DNA of 64,000 nt from Comamonas sp. JUb58 (GCF_004364775.1 NZ_SOAL01000004.1:124001-188000); one strand, 5' to 3'. Counted from the first letter of the stretch, positions 45,104 through 54,256 are shown. Made by a program: numbers and translations. The notes: generated by a model from the sequence alone, not told the origin.

Positions 45104-45368
45104 GAACGTGTTTACGATCTCCTCGCGCCGCGACAGTGTCTTTGCGAGATGGGATGCGAGGCGTAGCGCGCAGCCAATAGCCCGCTATTGGCAAGTGCTG
45201 CAACGATGCAGACCGCTCGCAAAGCCACTGTCCCTACGGGTTGAAGTGAAATCGGGCGATTTCTGCGCGCTGGCCCTTGCTTGCACCCCGGTGCAAGCTG
45301 CGGACCAGCCCTTCGAACTCATCCCGATTGCACTCCAACGCGGCTGCGTAGAGATCGTAGACACGTTC
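45104..45368. mobile_element. MITE-like element, 265 bp, with TAA target duplication
   Basis: Terminal inverted repeats GAACGTGTTTACGATCT (45104-45120) and AGATCGTAGACACGTTC (45352-45368) match at 16 of 17 positions; TAA flanks both ends (45101-45103 and 45369-45371). There is no transposase frame inside. The interior contains the palindrome GCCAATAGC-CC-GCTATTGGC (45173-45192), related to the one in the 34.6-kb element. It ends 25 bases before the SMP-30 start codon. Confidence 0.78.
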
Positions 45369-45393
45369 TAAGAGCCCCAACCTGAAGCCCTCC

Positions 45394-46275
45394 ATGCATA
45401 TCCAGCCCCTGATCCCGCAACGCCTGGCCCTGGGTGAATGCCCCAACTGGGATGCCGCCACCGGCCAGCTCTGGGCCATGGACTGCCGGCGTGGCCATCT
45501 GCTGCGCATCGACCCGGCCAGCGGCCAGACCGAGCAGCACCTGCTGCCAGCGCCCACCGGCTCATTCGCGCTGAATGCCGATGGCAGGATCGTCATCGCG
45601 ATGAAGGAGGCGCTGGGCCTGTACGACCCTGCCAGCCGCCAGCTGCACACCCTCGCCGAGCTGGACGAGCACCTGCCCCATCTGCGCCTGAACGATGGCT
45701 GCGCGCTGCCCGATGGCCGCTTTCTGGTCGGCAGCATGCATTTGCACTTGGAAGAAGGCGAAGCACCCAAGGGCGGCATCTATGTATTGGAGCGGGATGG
45801 CCAGTTGGCGCGCATAGGCCCGGCCCTCAAAACCGCCAATGGCCCGCTGATCCACCCCCACAACGGCCGCCTCTTCATTGCCGACAGCGCCGCGCAAAGC
45901 ATTTATTCCTTTGATATCAGCAGTGGGCAGGCGCAAGACCAGCAGCTGTTCATCAGCACCCAGCCCCAGCAATCCGCCCCCGATGGCTGCTGCTGGGACA
46001 GTGATGGCGGGCTCTGGACGGCTATGGTGCGTACCGGCCAGCTCGCCCGCTACGATGCCCAAGGAGCGCTGAGCCAGTTGATCAGCCTGCCTGTGGCCCA
46101 CCCCAGCGCGCTCTGCTTTGGCGGGCCAGATCTGGCGGACTTGTATGTCACCAGCATCTCGGACAGCGGCCGCCTGCGCGCCAGCGGCCCGCTGGACGGC
46201 GCCATTCTGCGCATCACCGGCCTGGGTTACCGGGGGCTGGCCAAGCCCCAGGCGCGCATCCTCATCCAGGATTAG
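45394..46275 (+). CDS. SMP-30/gluconolactonase family protein
   Basis: A 293-residue six-bladed beta-propeller lactonase, expected to open a sugar or other lactone with one divalent metal. LGECPNWDAATGQLWAMD gives the first metal Glu, HLRLNDGCALPDGRFLVGSM the Asn/Asp region, and SAPDGCCWDSDGGLWTA the later Asp. Only 25 bases separate the ATG from the MITE, so the gene's promoter must lie inside the element or be absent. No sugar-catabolic genes lie next to it. Confidence 0.85.
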   Translation: MHIQPLIPQRLALGECPNWDAATGQLWAMDCRRGHLLRIDPASGQTEQHLLPAPTGSFALNADGRIVIAMKEALGLYDPASRQLHTLAELDEHLPHLRLNDGCALPDGRFLVGSMHLHLEEGEAPKGGIYVLERDGQLARIGPALKTANGPLIHPHNGRLFIADSAAQSIYSFDISSGQAQDQQLFISTQPQQSAPDGCCWDSDGGLWTAMVRTGQLARYDAQGALSQLISLPVAHPSALCFGGPDLADLYVTSISDSGRLRASGPLDGAILRITGLGYRGLAKPQARILIQD

Positions 46276-46321
46276 AAGGCTGCGCCCTCGCACTCAGCGG
46301 TGAGTAGGCCCCCACGATAGG

Positions 46322-46340
46322 TAGAATGAGAGGCATTCGC
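46322..46340 (+). promoter_or_regulatory. Fur-box-like site upstream of fecI
   Basis: TAGAATGAGAGGCATTCGC matches 12 of 19 bases of the Fur consensus, with both ATGA/CATT half-sites. It ends 22 bases before the fecI-like ATG, where Fur would block transcription in iron-rich cells. Confidence 0.5.
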
Positions 46341-46362
46341 ATTCTTCTACCCTGTCACTGGC

Positions 46363-46875
46363 ATGCCTCCCCTCTCCCCTGGCGCAACGGCCTACACCAT
46401 CGAGACCATCTACCGCCAGGAGCATGGCTGGCTGAAGGCATGGCTGCAGCGCAAGCTGGGGACGTCCACCCATGCGGCCGACCTGGCACATGACACCTTT
46501 GTCCGGCTGCTGGCTTCGCCGGGTTCGGAGCCAATCCGTGAGCCACGTGCATTTTTGCGCACCGTCGCACATGGGCTGCTGGTCAACCACTGGCGCCGCC
46601 AGGACCTGGAACGCGCCTGGATCGAGACCCTGGCCCAGCTGCCACCGGCGCTGGCGCCCACGCCCGAAGAGCGGGCCATGGCACTGCAAACCTTGCAGCT
46701 GGTCGATGCCATGCTGCGCCGCATCAATCCCAAGGCCCGCGCGGCCTTTTTGCTGTCACAGCTCGACGGTCTGACCTATGCCGCCATCGCCACGCAGCTG
46801 AAAGTGTCGGAGCGCATGGTCAAACGCTATATGGCCCAGGCCATGTTCGAATGCCTGTTGCTGGAGCAGGCATGA
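46363..46875 (+). CDS. FecI-type ECF sigma factor
   Basis: A 170-residue extracytoplasmic-function sigma factor. Region 2 (IETIYRQEHGWLKAWLQRKLG, ADLAHDTFVRLL) and region 4 (DGLTYAAIATQLKVSERMVKRYMAQ) are clear. It lies in the standard sigma / anti-sigma / receptor order and overlaps the fecR start by ATGA. It is expected to transcribe the TonB receptor gene when the receptor signals a bound iron complex. Confidence 0.92.
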   Translation: MPPLSPGATAYTIETIYRQEHGWLKAWLQRKLGTSTHAADLAHDTFVRLLASPGSEPIREPRAFLRTVAHGLLVNHWRRQDLERAWIETLAQLPPALAPTPEERAMALQTLQLVDAMLRRINPKARAAFLLSQLDGLTYAAIATQLKVSERMVKRYMAQAMFECLLLEQA

Positions 46876-47843
46876 GCCCGCTCGCTGCCGGCCAACCCAG
46901 CCGGGAAGAGCTGCGCCAGGCGGCCGAATGGTTTTCGGTGCTGCAGTCCGGCAAACCCAGTGCGGCTGATATCCAGGACTGGCAGCAGTGGCTGGCCAGT
47001 GGCACGGGCGCCCAAGCTGCATGGCAAAGGGTGGAAGACCTGGCCGGCGGCCTCTCCCGCTTGTCCAGCCTGCCAGCGCGCCAGGCGCTGGAGCATGGCG
47101 CCCGCCTGGGGCGCAGCCGCCGCAGCGCGCTACGTGCCCTGGCCCTGGTTCCCCTCGGTGGCCTGGCGGCCTGGCTGCTGCAGCAGCAGTCCGAGCGGCG
47201 CGGCTGGTTGGCCGACTACCGGACCTCGGTCGGTGAACGCCGGGAGCTGCAGCTGGCCGACGGTGGCCGTCTCTGGCTCAATACCGGCAGCGCGGCCAAT
47301 GTGGACTACCAGCCAGGTCTGCGCCGCATCGCGCTGTATGCCGGCGAGCTGCTGCTGAGCACCGGCCGCGACCCGGTTCAGCCCGCGCGGCCGATGGTCG
47401 TCGATGTGGCCCCTGGCCGGCTGCAAGCCCTGGGCACCCGGTTTGGGGTGCGGTATGCGGACAGCGGCGCCGTACACCTGGCCGTGTTCGAAGGCCGGGT
47501 GGCTGCGCAGCCGCGTGCCGGCAGCAGCTTGGTGGTGGCGGCCGGTCAGCAGGCCCTCGTCTGGCCACACCGAGTAGAGGCCCTGGGCAGCGTTGCCGCA
47601 CAGGCCGATGGCTGGACCCGCGGCATGCTGGTGGCCGACAACATGCGCCTGGACGACTTTCTGGCTGAGCTGTCGCGCTACCGGCGCGGCTTGCTCAGTT
47701 GCGCAGCCGAGGTGGCCGACCTGCGCATCGTTGGCGCCTACCCCTTGGCCGATACCGACCAGGTCTTGCAGGCGCTGGCCTCTAGCCTCAACATCCGCGT
47801 GCGCCAGCCCTTCCCCTGGTGGGTGTCGGTCGAGGGCCTATAG
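46872..47843 (+). CDS. FecR-type sigma regulator
   Basis: A 323-residue inner-membrane anti-sigma/regulator. The cytoplasmic N-terminal DUF4880 part (QAAEWFSVLQSGKPSAADIQDWQQWL), one membrane segment (about residues 86-102, ALRALALVPLGGLAAWLL) and the periplasmic FecR domain (TSVGERRELQLADGGRLWLNTGSA) are seen in order. It relays the signal from the receptor's STN domain to the sigma factor. Start ATG 46872, overlapping the sigma gene. Confidence 0.92.
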   Translation: MSPLAAGQPSREELRQAAEWFSVLQSGKPSAADIQDWQQWLASGTGAQAAWQRVEDLAGGLSRLSSLPARQALEHGARLGRSRRSALRALALVPLGGLAAWLLQQQSERRGWLADYRTSVGERRELQLADGGRLWLNTGSAANVDYQPGLRRIALYAGELLLSTGRDPVQPARPMVVDVAPGRLQALGTRFGVRYADSGAVHLAVFEGRVAAQPRAGSSLVVAAGQQALVWPHRVEALGSVAAQADGWTRGMLVADNMRLDDFLAELSRYRRGLLSCAAEVADLRIVGAYPLADTDQVLQALASSLNIRVRQPFPWWVSVEGL

Positions 47844-47939
47844 AAATCTTTTCTAGAAAATAGCGCCCCGAGGTTCCCTTTGTGGTGATTGGATTGGCAT
47901 GGGAAGTAACCAATCCGGTTTTCTTCCATCCAGCCATTC

Positions 47940-50408
47940 ATGAACCGACTTACCGACCCGGCCAGCCTTGCCCAACGCCATCTCGTTCGCGCCCTGCGGG
48001 GGCGCCCCATTGCCATCGCCGTGGCCAGCTTGCTGGGAGCATCTGGCGTGTATGCGCAGACGCTGCACAGCTTCTCCATCCCACCAGGCCCCTTGGGCAC
48101 CGTGCTCAGCCAGACGGCGGCCACCGCCGGGGTGCTGTTGTCGGTCGATGCCAAGTTGACCCAGGGCATCCACAGCCCCGGCGTGCAAGGCCGGTTCAGC
48201 GCTGAAGAAGGGCTAGCCCGGGCGCTGGCAGGCAGCGGACTGGCAGCGGTGCCCAACGCGGGTGGCGGCTACACCTTGCGCGCCGCACCTACCGCCGCCC
48301 CCGCACCCGCCAACCCGGCAGCCACCGCCGACAATAGCACCACTTTGAGCACAGTGGTGGTCAGCGCTGCGGCCCAGGCGCCAGCCACCACCGAAGGCTC
48401 GGGCGCCTACAGCGCGCGTGCCGCCACCATCGGCAAGACAGCGCAAGCCCTCAAGGACATTCCCCAATCGGTCAGTGTGGTGACGCGCCAGCGCATGGAT
48501 GACCAGAACCTCAGCTCGGTCAGCGATGTTCTGGAAAACACCACCGGCATCATGATCAGCGAGGTTGCCGATGGTGGCCGCAACTACTATTCGCGCGGCT
48601 TCAAGATTGCCAATGTGCAGTACGACGGCGTGCCCTTGTCACGCGGCAATTACGGGGTGGGCAACAGCTTCACCGGCAATGCCGCCTACCTGGACCGGGT
48701 GGAGGTGTTCCGGGGTGCCCAGGGCTTGTTCGAAGGGGCGGGCCAGCCGTCAGGCTCCATCAACCTGGTGCGCAAGCGCCCCACCGCCGACAAGCAGCTC
48801 CTGGTCGAGGCCCGCGCCGGCTCCTGGAGCCACTATGGCGGCATGCTGGATGCCAGCGGTCCGCTCAACGACGAGGGCAGCCTGCGTGCCCGCGCCGTGC
48901 TCGATTACGACGACAAGGGCGGCTTCATCGACCACACCGATGAGAAGAACCTCAACGCCTACCTGGCGCTCGACTACGACCTGTCGGCCGACACCACGCT
49001 GGGCCTGGGCCTGGGGGTCTCGCGCCTGCGCTCCACGCCCTTCTTTGGCGGCTTGCCACGTTACAGCGATGGCCGCTCGCTGAACCTGAGCCGCTCCACC
49101 TTCCTGGGCGCGGACTGGAACCGCTGGGACCGCGACGAAACCCAGCTCTTTGCCGACCTGTCGCACCGCCTCAATGCGGACTGGCAGTTCAAGGTCGCGG
49201 CGGCCTATTCCCGCGAGACCAGCCTCACCACCGTGCGAGATTCCACCGGCGCCGTCGACCCCGTCAGCTTGACGGGCCCGGAAGGCGCGGCCTGGAACTA
49301 CGACAAGCTGTCCAAGAACGCCGGCATCGACATGCACCTCAATGGCCGCTTCGCGCTGCTGGGCATGCCCCAGCAACTGACCGTAGGCGCCAGCCTGTCG
49401 CGGCTGCGCAGCAATGACCGCATCGCCTATGCCTACAACCTGGGCGCGATCGATGTGTTCAACCCCAATCCCCACGTGCCCAAGCCCCAGGACTTCCCCG
49501 ATTCGCAGCGCCTGTCGCGCTATGAGCCGCATCTGCAAAAAGGCATCTACGCCCAGCTGCGCACGGAAATCGCACCCGCCTGGACCTTGGTCAGCGGCGG
49601 CCGTGTCAGCTGGTTTGAGAGTGTCTTCAGCACCCAGGCCGCCACCTGGGACAGCAAGAGCGAGCAGAAGAAGTCCGGCGAATTCACGCCCTTCCTCGGC
49701 CTGATCTACAAGCTGACGCCGCAATGGTCGGCCTACGCCAGCTATGCCGATGTCTTCATGCCCCAGACCACCACCGCCCAGGATGGCAGCACGCTCAAGC
49801 CCGTGATCGGCGCCAACTACGAGGCGGGTATCAAGGGCGAGTTGCTCGATGGCAGGCTCAATGCCTCGCTAGCCGTTTACCGCGTTGATGAAACCAACCG
49901 TGCCGTGGAAGACACCGCCGCCGGTCGGCTCTGCAACGGCAACTACTGCTACCGCGCCGCCGGCAAGGTGCGCAGCCAGGGCTTTGAGGCCGAACTGCAG
50001 GGCGCTGTCGCCCCCGGTTGGCAAGTGGCTGCCGGCTACACCTTCAACCGCAACAAGTACCTGTCCGATCCGGTCAACGAGGGCCTGACCTTCAACGAAG
50101 ACACGCCGCGCCACCTGCTGCGTCTGTGGAGCGACTACCGGTTTAAGGGTGACTGGAGCGGGCTGAGCCTGGGCGCTGGCGTCAGTGCGCAAAGCGCGAT
50201 GAGCAACAGCGTCTCAGGCGTGCGCCGCCCATCCTATGGAGTCTGGAACACGCGCATCGCCTACGACCTGAACCGCCAGTGGACCTTGGCGCTCAATGTG
50301 AACAACGTCTTTGACAAGGTCTACTACGAGTACGCCAGCTACATCGAGAACCGCAACAACTACGGTACGCCGCGCAACTTCCTGGTGACCCTGCGCGGCC
50401 GCTTCTGA
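47940..50408 (+). CDS. TonB-dependent siderophore receptor with signalling (STN) domain
   Basis: An 822-residue outer-membrane receptor. A signal peptide (ends near GVYAQ, residue 40) is followed by the STN domain (FSIPPGPLGTVLSQTAATAGVLLSV), an Ala/Pro linker, the plug (IPQSVSVVTRQRMDDQNLSSVSDVLENTTGI, YYSRGF) and a 22-strand barrel ending in the terminal aromatic RGRF. The pattern is that of ferric-siderophore receptors such as FpvA/FoxA. Upstream (47849-47860) is the palindrome TTTTCTAGAAAA. The siderophore cannot be told. Confidence 0.92.
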   Translation: MNRLTDPASLAQRHLVRALRGRPIAIAVASLLGASGVYAQTLHSFSIPPGPLGTVLSQTAATAGVLLSVDAKLTQGIHSPGVQGRFSAEEGLARALAGSGLAAVPNAGGGYTLRAAPTAAPAPANPAATADNSTTLSTVVVSAAAQAPATTEGSGAYSARAATIGKTAQALKDIPQSVSVVTRQRMDDQNLSSVSDVLENTTGIMISEVADGGRNYYSRGFKIANVQYDGVPLSRGNYGVGNSFTGNAAYLDRVEVFRGAQGLFEGAGQPSGSINLVRKRPTADKQLLVEARAGSWSHYGGMLDASGPLNDEGSLRARAVLDYDDKGGFIDHTDEKNLNAYLALDYDLSADTTLGLGLGVSRLRSTPFFGGLPRYSDGRSLNLSRSTFLGADWNRWDRDETQLFADLSHRLNADWQFKVAAAYSRETSLTTVRDSTGAVDPVSLTGPEGAAWNYDKLSKNAGIDMHLNGRFALLGMPQQLTVGASLSRLRSNDRIAYAYNLGAIDVFNPNPHVPKPQDFPDSQRLSRYEPHLQKGIYAQLRTEIAPAWTLVSGGRVSWFESVFSTQAATWDSKSEQKKSGEFTPFLGLIYKLTPQWSAYASYADVFMPQTTTAQDGSTLKPVIGANYEAGIKGELLDGRLNASLAVYRVDETNRAVEDTAAGRLCNGNYCYRAAGKVRSQGFEAELQGAVAPGWQVAAGYTFNRNKYLSDPVNEGLTFNEDTPRHLLRLWSDYRFKGDWSGLSLGAGVSAQSAMSNSVSGVRRPSYGVWNTRIAYDLNRQWTLALNVNNVFDKVYYEYASYIENRNNYGTPRNFLVTLRGRF

Positions 50409-50427
50409 TCAGCGCTGGCCAGCGCGA

Positions 50428-50471
50428 AGTGCATCGGGCGGCCTCTCTGCGCAGAGGCCGCCAGATGCACT
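50428..50471. terminator. Bidirectional hairpin between the receptor and LysR genes
   Basis: Nested stems AGTGCAT/ATGCACT and GCGGCCTCT/AGAGGCCGC with a 6-base loop, in a convergent gap. No long T run, so the termination efficiency is uncertain. Confidence 0.6.
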
Positions 50472-50492
50472 GTTGGCCGGCCGCTGCCCCCG

Positions 50493-51431
50493 TCAGTGCG
50501 GCGCGTTGGCGGCCGGCAGCGCAAAGCGCTGCGCCTCCCCCGCCACCTGGCTGGCGACAAAATCCAGAAACAGCTTGACCTTGGCCGGGATAATCGCCGA
50601 ATCCACAATCGTGGCAAACATGCCCTCTTCAAAGGTGGTATTGCTCACCACATAATCGGGCAAGAGCCGCACCAGATTGCCCGCCGCCAAATCCGGATAG
50701 ACGGTGTAATCATCAAGCAATGCAATACCTTCGCCCAATTTGGCCAACTCCAATAAGGCAATGCCATTATTGGTCAAATGACGCGGCGAGAATCTAATAT
50801 CTTCCACCCCTGCATCATTCTTGAAATGCCAGATATGGTCTTTACCGGGCAAATAATAGGCCAGGCATTGGGCCTGCAATAAATCAGCGGGCTTGTGGAT
50901 GGCTGGCATTTTATCGACATAAGCCGGTGATGCCACCAAATAGCGCTGGCTGTGGAACAGCATGCGCCGCTTGACCCCCGCCTCGACCGGCGGCGATATT
51001 CTGAAATCAATATCGATATTGTTCTTGACCAGGTCGACCTTGGTCTCGGACAGCAGCAGCTCCACCAGGATCTCCGGGTGGGCCTGGCGGAAGCGGGCTA
51101 TCAGGCCGGGGAGCACGCGCTGGCCGAACATGGTGCGGGCATGCACACGCAGGCGCCCTTGCGGCGCGGAGCTGATGGCGGTGATGCTGGTGTGCGCCTG
51201 GTTGATGGTCCAGAGAATGCCTTCCAACTGGGCCGCGTACTCCTGGCCCGATTCGGTCAGCGACACCTGGCGCGTGGAGCGCAGCAAAAGCTTGACCTGC
51301 AGCCCATCTTCAAACTCGGTGATCATTCTCGACACGGCGGTGGCCGAGATGCCAAACAGCCGCGCCGTCTCTGAAAAACTGCGGGTCTGCGACACCGACA
51401 GGAACAGCTCCATCGCTCTCAGACGGTCCAT
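50493..51431 (-). CDS. LysR-type transcriptional regulator
   Basis: A 312-residue LysR protein: an N-terminal winged helix-turn-helix (about 1-60, SFSETARLFGISATAVSRMITEFE) and a periplasmic-binding-protein-like effector domain. GGAGGAATC precedes the ATG at 51431. It is divergent from the luciferase-like monooxygenase gene across 104 bases, the usual arrangement for a LysR and its target. Part of the gene (50600-50900) is richer in A+T than its neighbours. Confidence 0.92.
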   Translation of the reverse strand: MDRLRAMELFLSVSQTRSFSETARLFGISATAVSRMITEFEDGLQVKLLLRSTRQVSLTESGQEYAAQLEGILWTINQAHTSITAISSAPQGRLRVHARTMFGQRVLPGLIARFRQAHPEILVELLLSETKVDLVKNNIDIDFRISPPVEAGVKRRMLFHSQRYLVASPAYVDKMPAIHKPADLLQAQCLAYYLPGKDHIWHFKNDAGVEDIRFSPRHLTNNGIALLELAKLGEGIALLDDYTVYPDLAAGNLVRLLPDYVVSNTTFEEGMFATIVDSAIIPAKVKLFLDFVASQVAGEAQRFALPAANAPH

Positions 51432-51535
51432 GATTCCTCCAGATTGCGCAGTACTGAATCTCGAATTTCACGCATACAGATCTCCTGACCCCACCCCTAG
51501 AATGATTCCATATTGCCCATCATCAAGGAGACATC

Positions 51536-52600
51536 ATGGAATTTGGCGTATTCATTCTGGCGCAGCAGCGCGGCTACCACCAGCGCTCTCAGGACGTTAT
51601 CAACAACTCCATCGAACAAACCGTGGTGGCAGAACAAGCGGGTTTCAATACCGCCTGGTATGCCGAACACCATTTCAATAATTATTCGCTGTCGCCATCG
51701 CCATTAATGACCGTGGCCCATGCAGCAGCTAAAACCAAAACCATTCGCCTGGGCACGGCGGTGTGTATTTTGCCACTCTACCACCCCGCTCGCTTCCTGG
51801 CCGAGGTCGGCTTTGTCGACACCGTGTCCAATGGGCGACTCGAACTGGGCGTGGGCTCGGGCTACCAGCAATTTGAATTTGAACGCTTTGGCGTCGAGAT
51901 CGCCAATTCCGGCGCGATCTTCAATGAGTTTCTCGACATTATTCCCAAGGCCCTGACCCAGAAAATATTCGAATACCAGGGCGAGTTCCTGAATATGCCA
52001 CCCAGCTCCATCGCCGTGCGCTGCGTGCAAGACCCGATGCCACCGCTCTGGGTCACCTCGGGCAACCCGGTCACCCTGGGCCGGGGCGTGCGCGAAGGCC
52101 ACAACCTGTTTGTCACCGCCCTGCTCAACGGCAACGAGGCCATTGCCGGCCTGCGCACCAAGCTGGAGAGCATTGCCACGGCCGAGGGCAAGGACCTGGA
52201 CAACGATGTGAAGTTCGGCTTTCTGCGCTGCGGCTATGCCTCGGACAATGCATCGGAAATCAACGCCTACCTGGATTGCGCACGCTTTCAGCGCCGCATC
52301 TCGGAGAGCCTCAAGTTCCGCCGCGCCCAGTCCGAAGACGGCTACATGGTCAAGGAAGTGCCGACCGAAACCGACCCGACCTTCGAGCAGCTGCGCAAGA
52401 ACCTGCCCGTCGGCTCGGTCAACGAAGTGATCGACAAGCTGCTCGAAGAGATCAGCATCCTCAAGCCCAAGCACATTGCGCTGCAAACCCAGCTGGGCGA
52501 CTTCGACCAGAAGACCATGCTCAAGCAGATCGAGCTCTGGGGCGACAAGATCATTCCCGCCGTGAAAAAAGAAGTGGGCCAGGCCGTAGCGCTGGCTTAA
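51536..52600 (+). CDS. Luciferase-like (LLM) flavin-dependent monooxygenase
   Basis: A 354-residue TIM-barrel monooxygenase using reduced FMN. The N-terminus MEFGVFILAQQRGYHQ, WYAEHHFNNYSLSPSP, and the flavin-site pattern IRLGTAVCILPLYHPARFLAE followed by LELGVGSGYQQFEF are typical. It needs a reductase partner, supplied by the next gene (12 bases downstream). AAGGAG stands before the ATG; CTAGAATG near 51499 may be the -10 region. Substrate unknown. Confidence 0.88.
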   Translation: MEFGVFILAQQRGYHQRSQDVINNSIEQTVVAEQAGFNTAWYAEHHFNNYSLSPSPLMTVAHAAAKTKTIRLGTAVCILPLYHPARFLAEVGFVDTVSNGRLELGVGSGYQQFEFERFGVEIANSGAIFNEFLDIIPKALTQKIFEYQGEFLNMPPSSIAVRCVQDPMPPLWVTSGNPVTLGRGVREGHNLFVTALLNGNEAIAGLRTKLESIATAEGKDLDNDVKFGFLRCGYASDNASEINAYLDCARFQRRISESLKFRRAQSEDGYMVKEVPTETDPTFEQLRKNLPVGSVNEVIDKLLEEISILKPKHIALQTQLGDFDQKTMLKQIELWGDKIIPAVKKEVGQAVALA

Positions 52601-52612
52601 GGAGACAGGGCC

Positions 52613-53407
52613 ATGCGCGTTCACCTCAGCAACTGCGGCTCCATCAGCCTGATGGATGCCCACAATTTTCGGGCACTCGATGTGCTGATCGAACCCCAGC
52701 CCGAGCCCCAGCTCGCGCAGGCCCTAACCCGCATCGGCACGCGTGACGGCGACAGCCATGTCTGGCTCTTCCCCCAGGTGCTACGCTTTCTGGCCTGCCA
52801 GGCCGCAGACAGCGAATGGGACGCAGGCTTTGCCGCCATGCTGGCCTATGCGCAGCAGCACGGCTGGGTCAACGACCAAGGACAGGTGCGCGCGCACATC
52901 ACCTTGGCCGCGGAAGACCAGGTCGTTTCGGTTGCCGACTTCAAGGCCGCGATGCGTGCCCTGCCGGCCGGCATCAGCGCCGTGACCACTGGCCAGGGCA
53001 AGGATGTCGCCGGCATGATCGTCTCCAGCCTCACCTCCATCTCGGCCGAGCCGCCGATGGTCGGCTTCTTTGCGCACAGCGCCTCGTCAATGGGCGATAC
53101 CTTGCTGCAAACCGGCAAGTTTGTGGCCAATGTGCTGGGTGAGGAACACAGCCAGATCATCGCCAGCTTTCTGAGCCAGCCGCAGGGCGAGGCCCGCTTC
53201 AAGGAAGGCCGCTGGCACAGCAGCGAACACCAGTTGCCCGTGCTGAGCGATGCGCTGGCCAGCATGGAATGCGACATCGTCTGCACCCACACCCTGGGCA
53301 CGCACAAGCTGGTGGTCGGCAAGATCCGCAAGTCCTCCTGCAACAGCGCGAGCCCGGTGGTCAACTTCAACGCCAGCACGCACAAGCTGGTGCCCTTGGC
53401 AGCCTGA
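52613..53407 (+). CDS. Flavin reductase (HpaC-like) with N-terminal extension
   Basis: A 264-residue protein. The C-terminal part (about 105-260) is a flavin reductase domain (FKAAMRALPAGISAVTTGQ; GMIVSSLTSISAEPPMVGFF; KFVANVLGEEHSQII), which would supply reduced flavin to the LLM enzyme. The first 95 residues (DVLIEPQPEPQLAQALTRIG; AAMLAYAQQHGWVNDQGQVR) are extra and not a usual part of HpaC-like reductases; I do not recognise the fold. It is likely co-transcribed with its neighbours. Confidence 0.82.
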   Translation: MRVHLSNCGSISLMDAHNFRALDVLIEPQPEPQLAQALTRIGTRDGDSHVWLFPQVLRFLACQAADSEWDAGFAAMLAYAQQHGWVNDQGQVRAHITLAAEDQVVSVADFKAAMRALPAGISAVTTGQGKDVAGMIVSSLTSISAEPPMVGFFAHSASSMGDTLLQTGKFVANVLGEEHSQIIASFLSQPQGEARFKEGRWHSSEHQLPVLSDALASMECDIVCTHTLGTHKLVVGKIRKSSCNSASPVVNFNASTHKLVPLAA

Positions 53408-53434
53408 TTGCAGACCAGAAAGGGGCTTCGAAAC

Positions 53435-54256
53435 ATGGACTGGTTGCAATTGGACCAACGCATCTGCGTCGTCACCGGCGGCGCCAAAGGCCTGGGCGCC
53501 GGCATCGTGCAAGCGCTGCTGGCCAGCGGCTGCCGCGTGGCGGTGCTGGACCACGACAGCGATGCGCTGGCACAGCTCGCAGCCACCCATCCCGATGCCC
53601 AGCGCCTGCTGCCCATCCGCGCCGATGTCTCATCGCCCACTGCGGTAGAGTCCGCCTTTCAAACTTTGCAACAGCACTGGGGCGCGGGCCCCAGCGTGCT
53701 GGTCAACAACGCCGCCATCACCAGCGCCGCGCCACTGGCCGAGCTGGACCCTGCCGTTTGGGAGCGCCAGCTGCAGATCAACCTGGGCGGCTACCTGCGC
53801 ATGGGCCAGGCCTTCTACCGCCATTCCGACGCCAGCCTGCCGCGCGCCATTGTCAACATCGCCTCGATCTCCGCTCAGAACGCCCAACCGCTGAGCGGCG
53901 GCTACAGCATGAGCAAGGCCGCCATTCGCATGCTCACCGCCCAGATGTGCCTGGAATGGGGCCCGGAAGGCATCCGCTGCAACACCGTCAGCCCCGGCCT
54001 GTTTGTGACCCCGCTGAGCGAGCGCTTCTACCGCAACCCCGACGACCGCGCCCGCCGCGAACAGGTCGTGCCGCTGCGCCGCATTGGCCAAATCGAAGAA
54101 CTCGCCGAGGCGGTGGTCTTCCTCGCCAGCCCCCGGGCCAGCTATGTCCATGGCGCGGATCTGGTGGTCGATGGCGGTTTCAGCCATTCGCTGATGACGC
54201 ATATTCCTCAGGCTTATGGGCAGGGGGAGTTGGGTGGCAGCCAGACGCCGTCTTGA
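53435..54256 (+). CDS. SDR family oxidoreductase
   Basis: A 273-residue classical SDR: TGGAKGLGAG near the N-terminus, NNAAITS, NIASISAQ with the catalytic Ser, and YSMSKAAIRM with Tyr and Lys. The C-terminus extends about 20 residues beyond the usual end. The ATG at 53435 has AGGGG about 10 bases upstream. It closes the LLM / flavin reductase / SDR cassette and probably oxidises or reduces its product. Confidence 0.86.
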   Translation: MDWLQLDQRICVVTGGAKGLGAGIVQALLASGCRVAVLDHDSDALAQLAATHPDAQRLLPIRADVSSPTAVESAFQTLQQHWGAGPSVLVNNAAITSAAPLAELDPAVWERQLQINLGGYLRMGQAFYRHSDASLPRAIVNIASISAQNAQPLSGGYSMSKAAIRMLTAQMCLEWGPEGIRCNTVSPGLFVTPLSERFYRNPDDRARREQVVPLRRIGQIEELAEAVVFLASPRASYVHGADLVVDGGFSHSLMTHIPQAYGQGELGGSQTPS

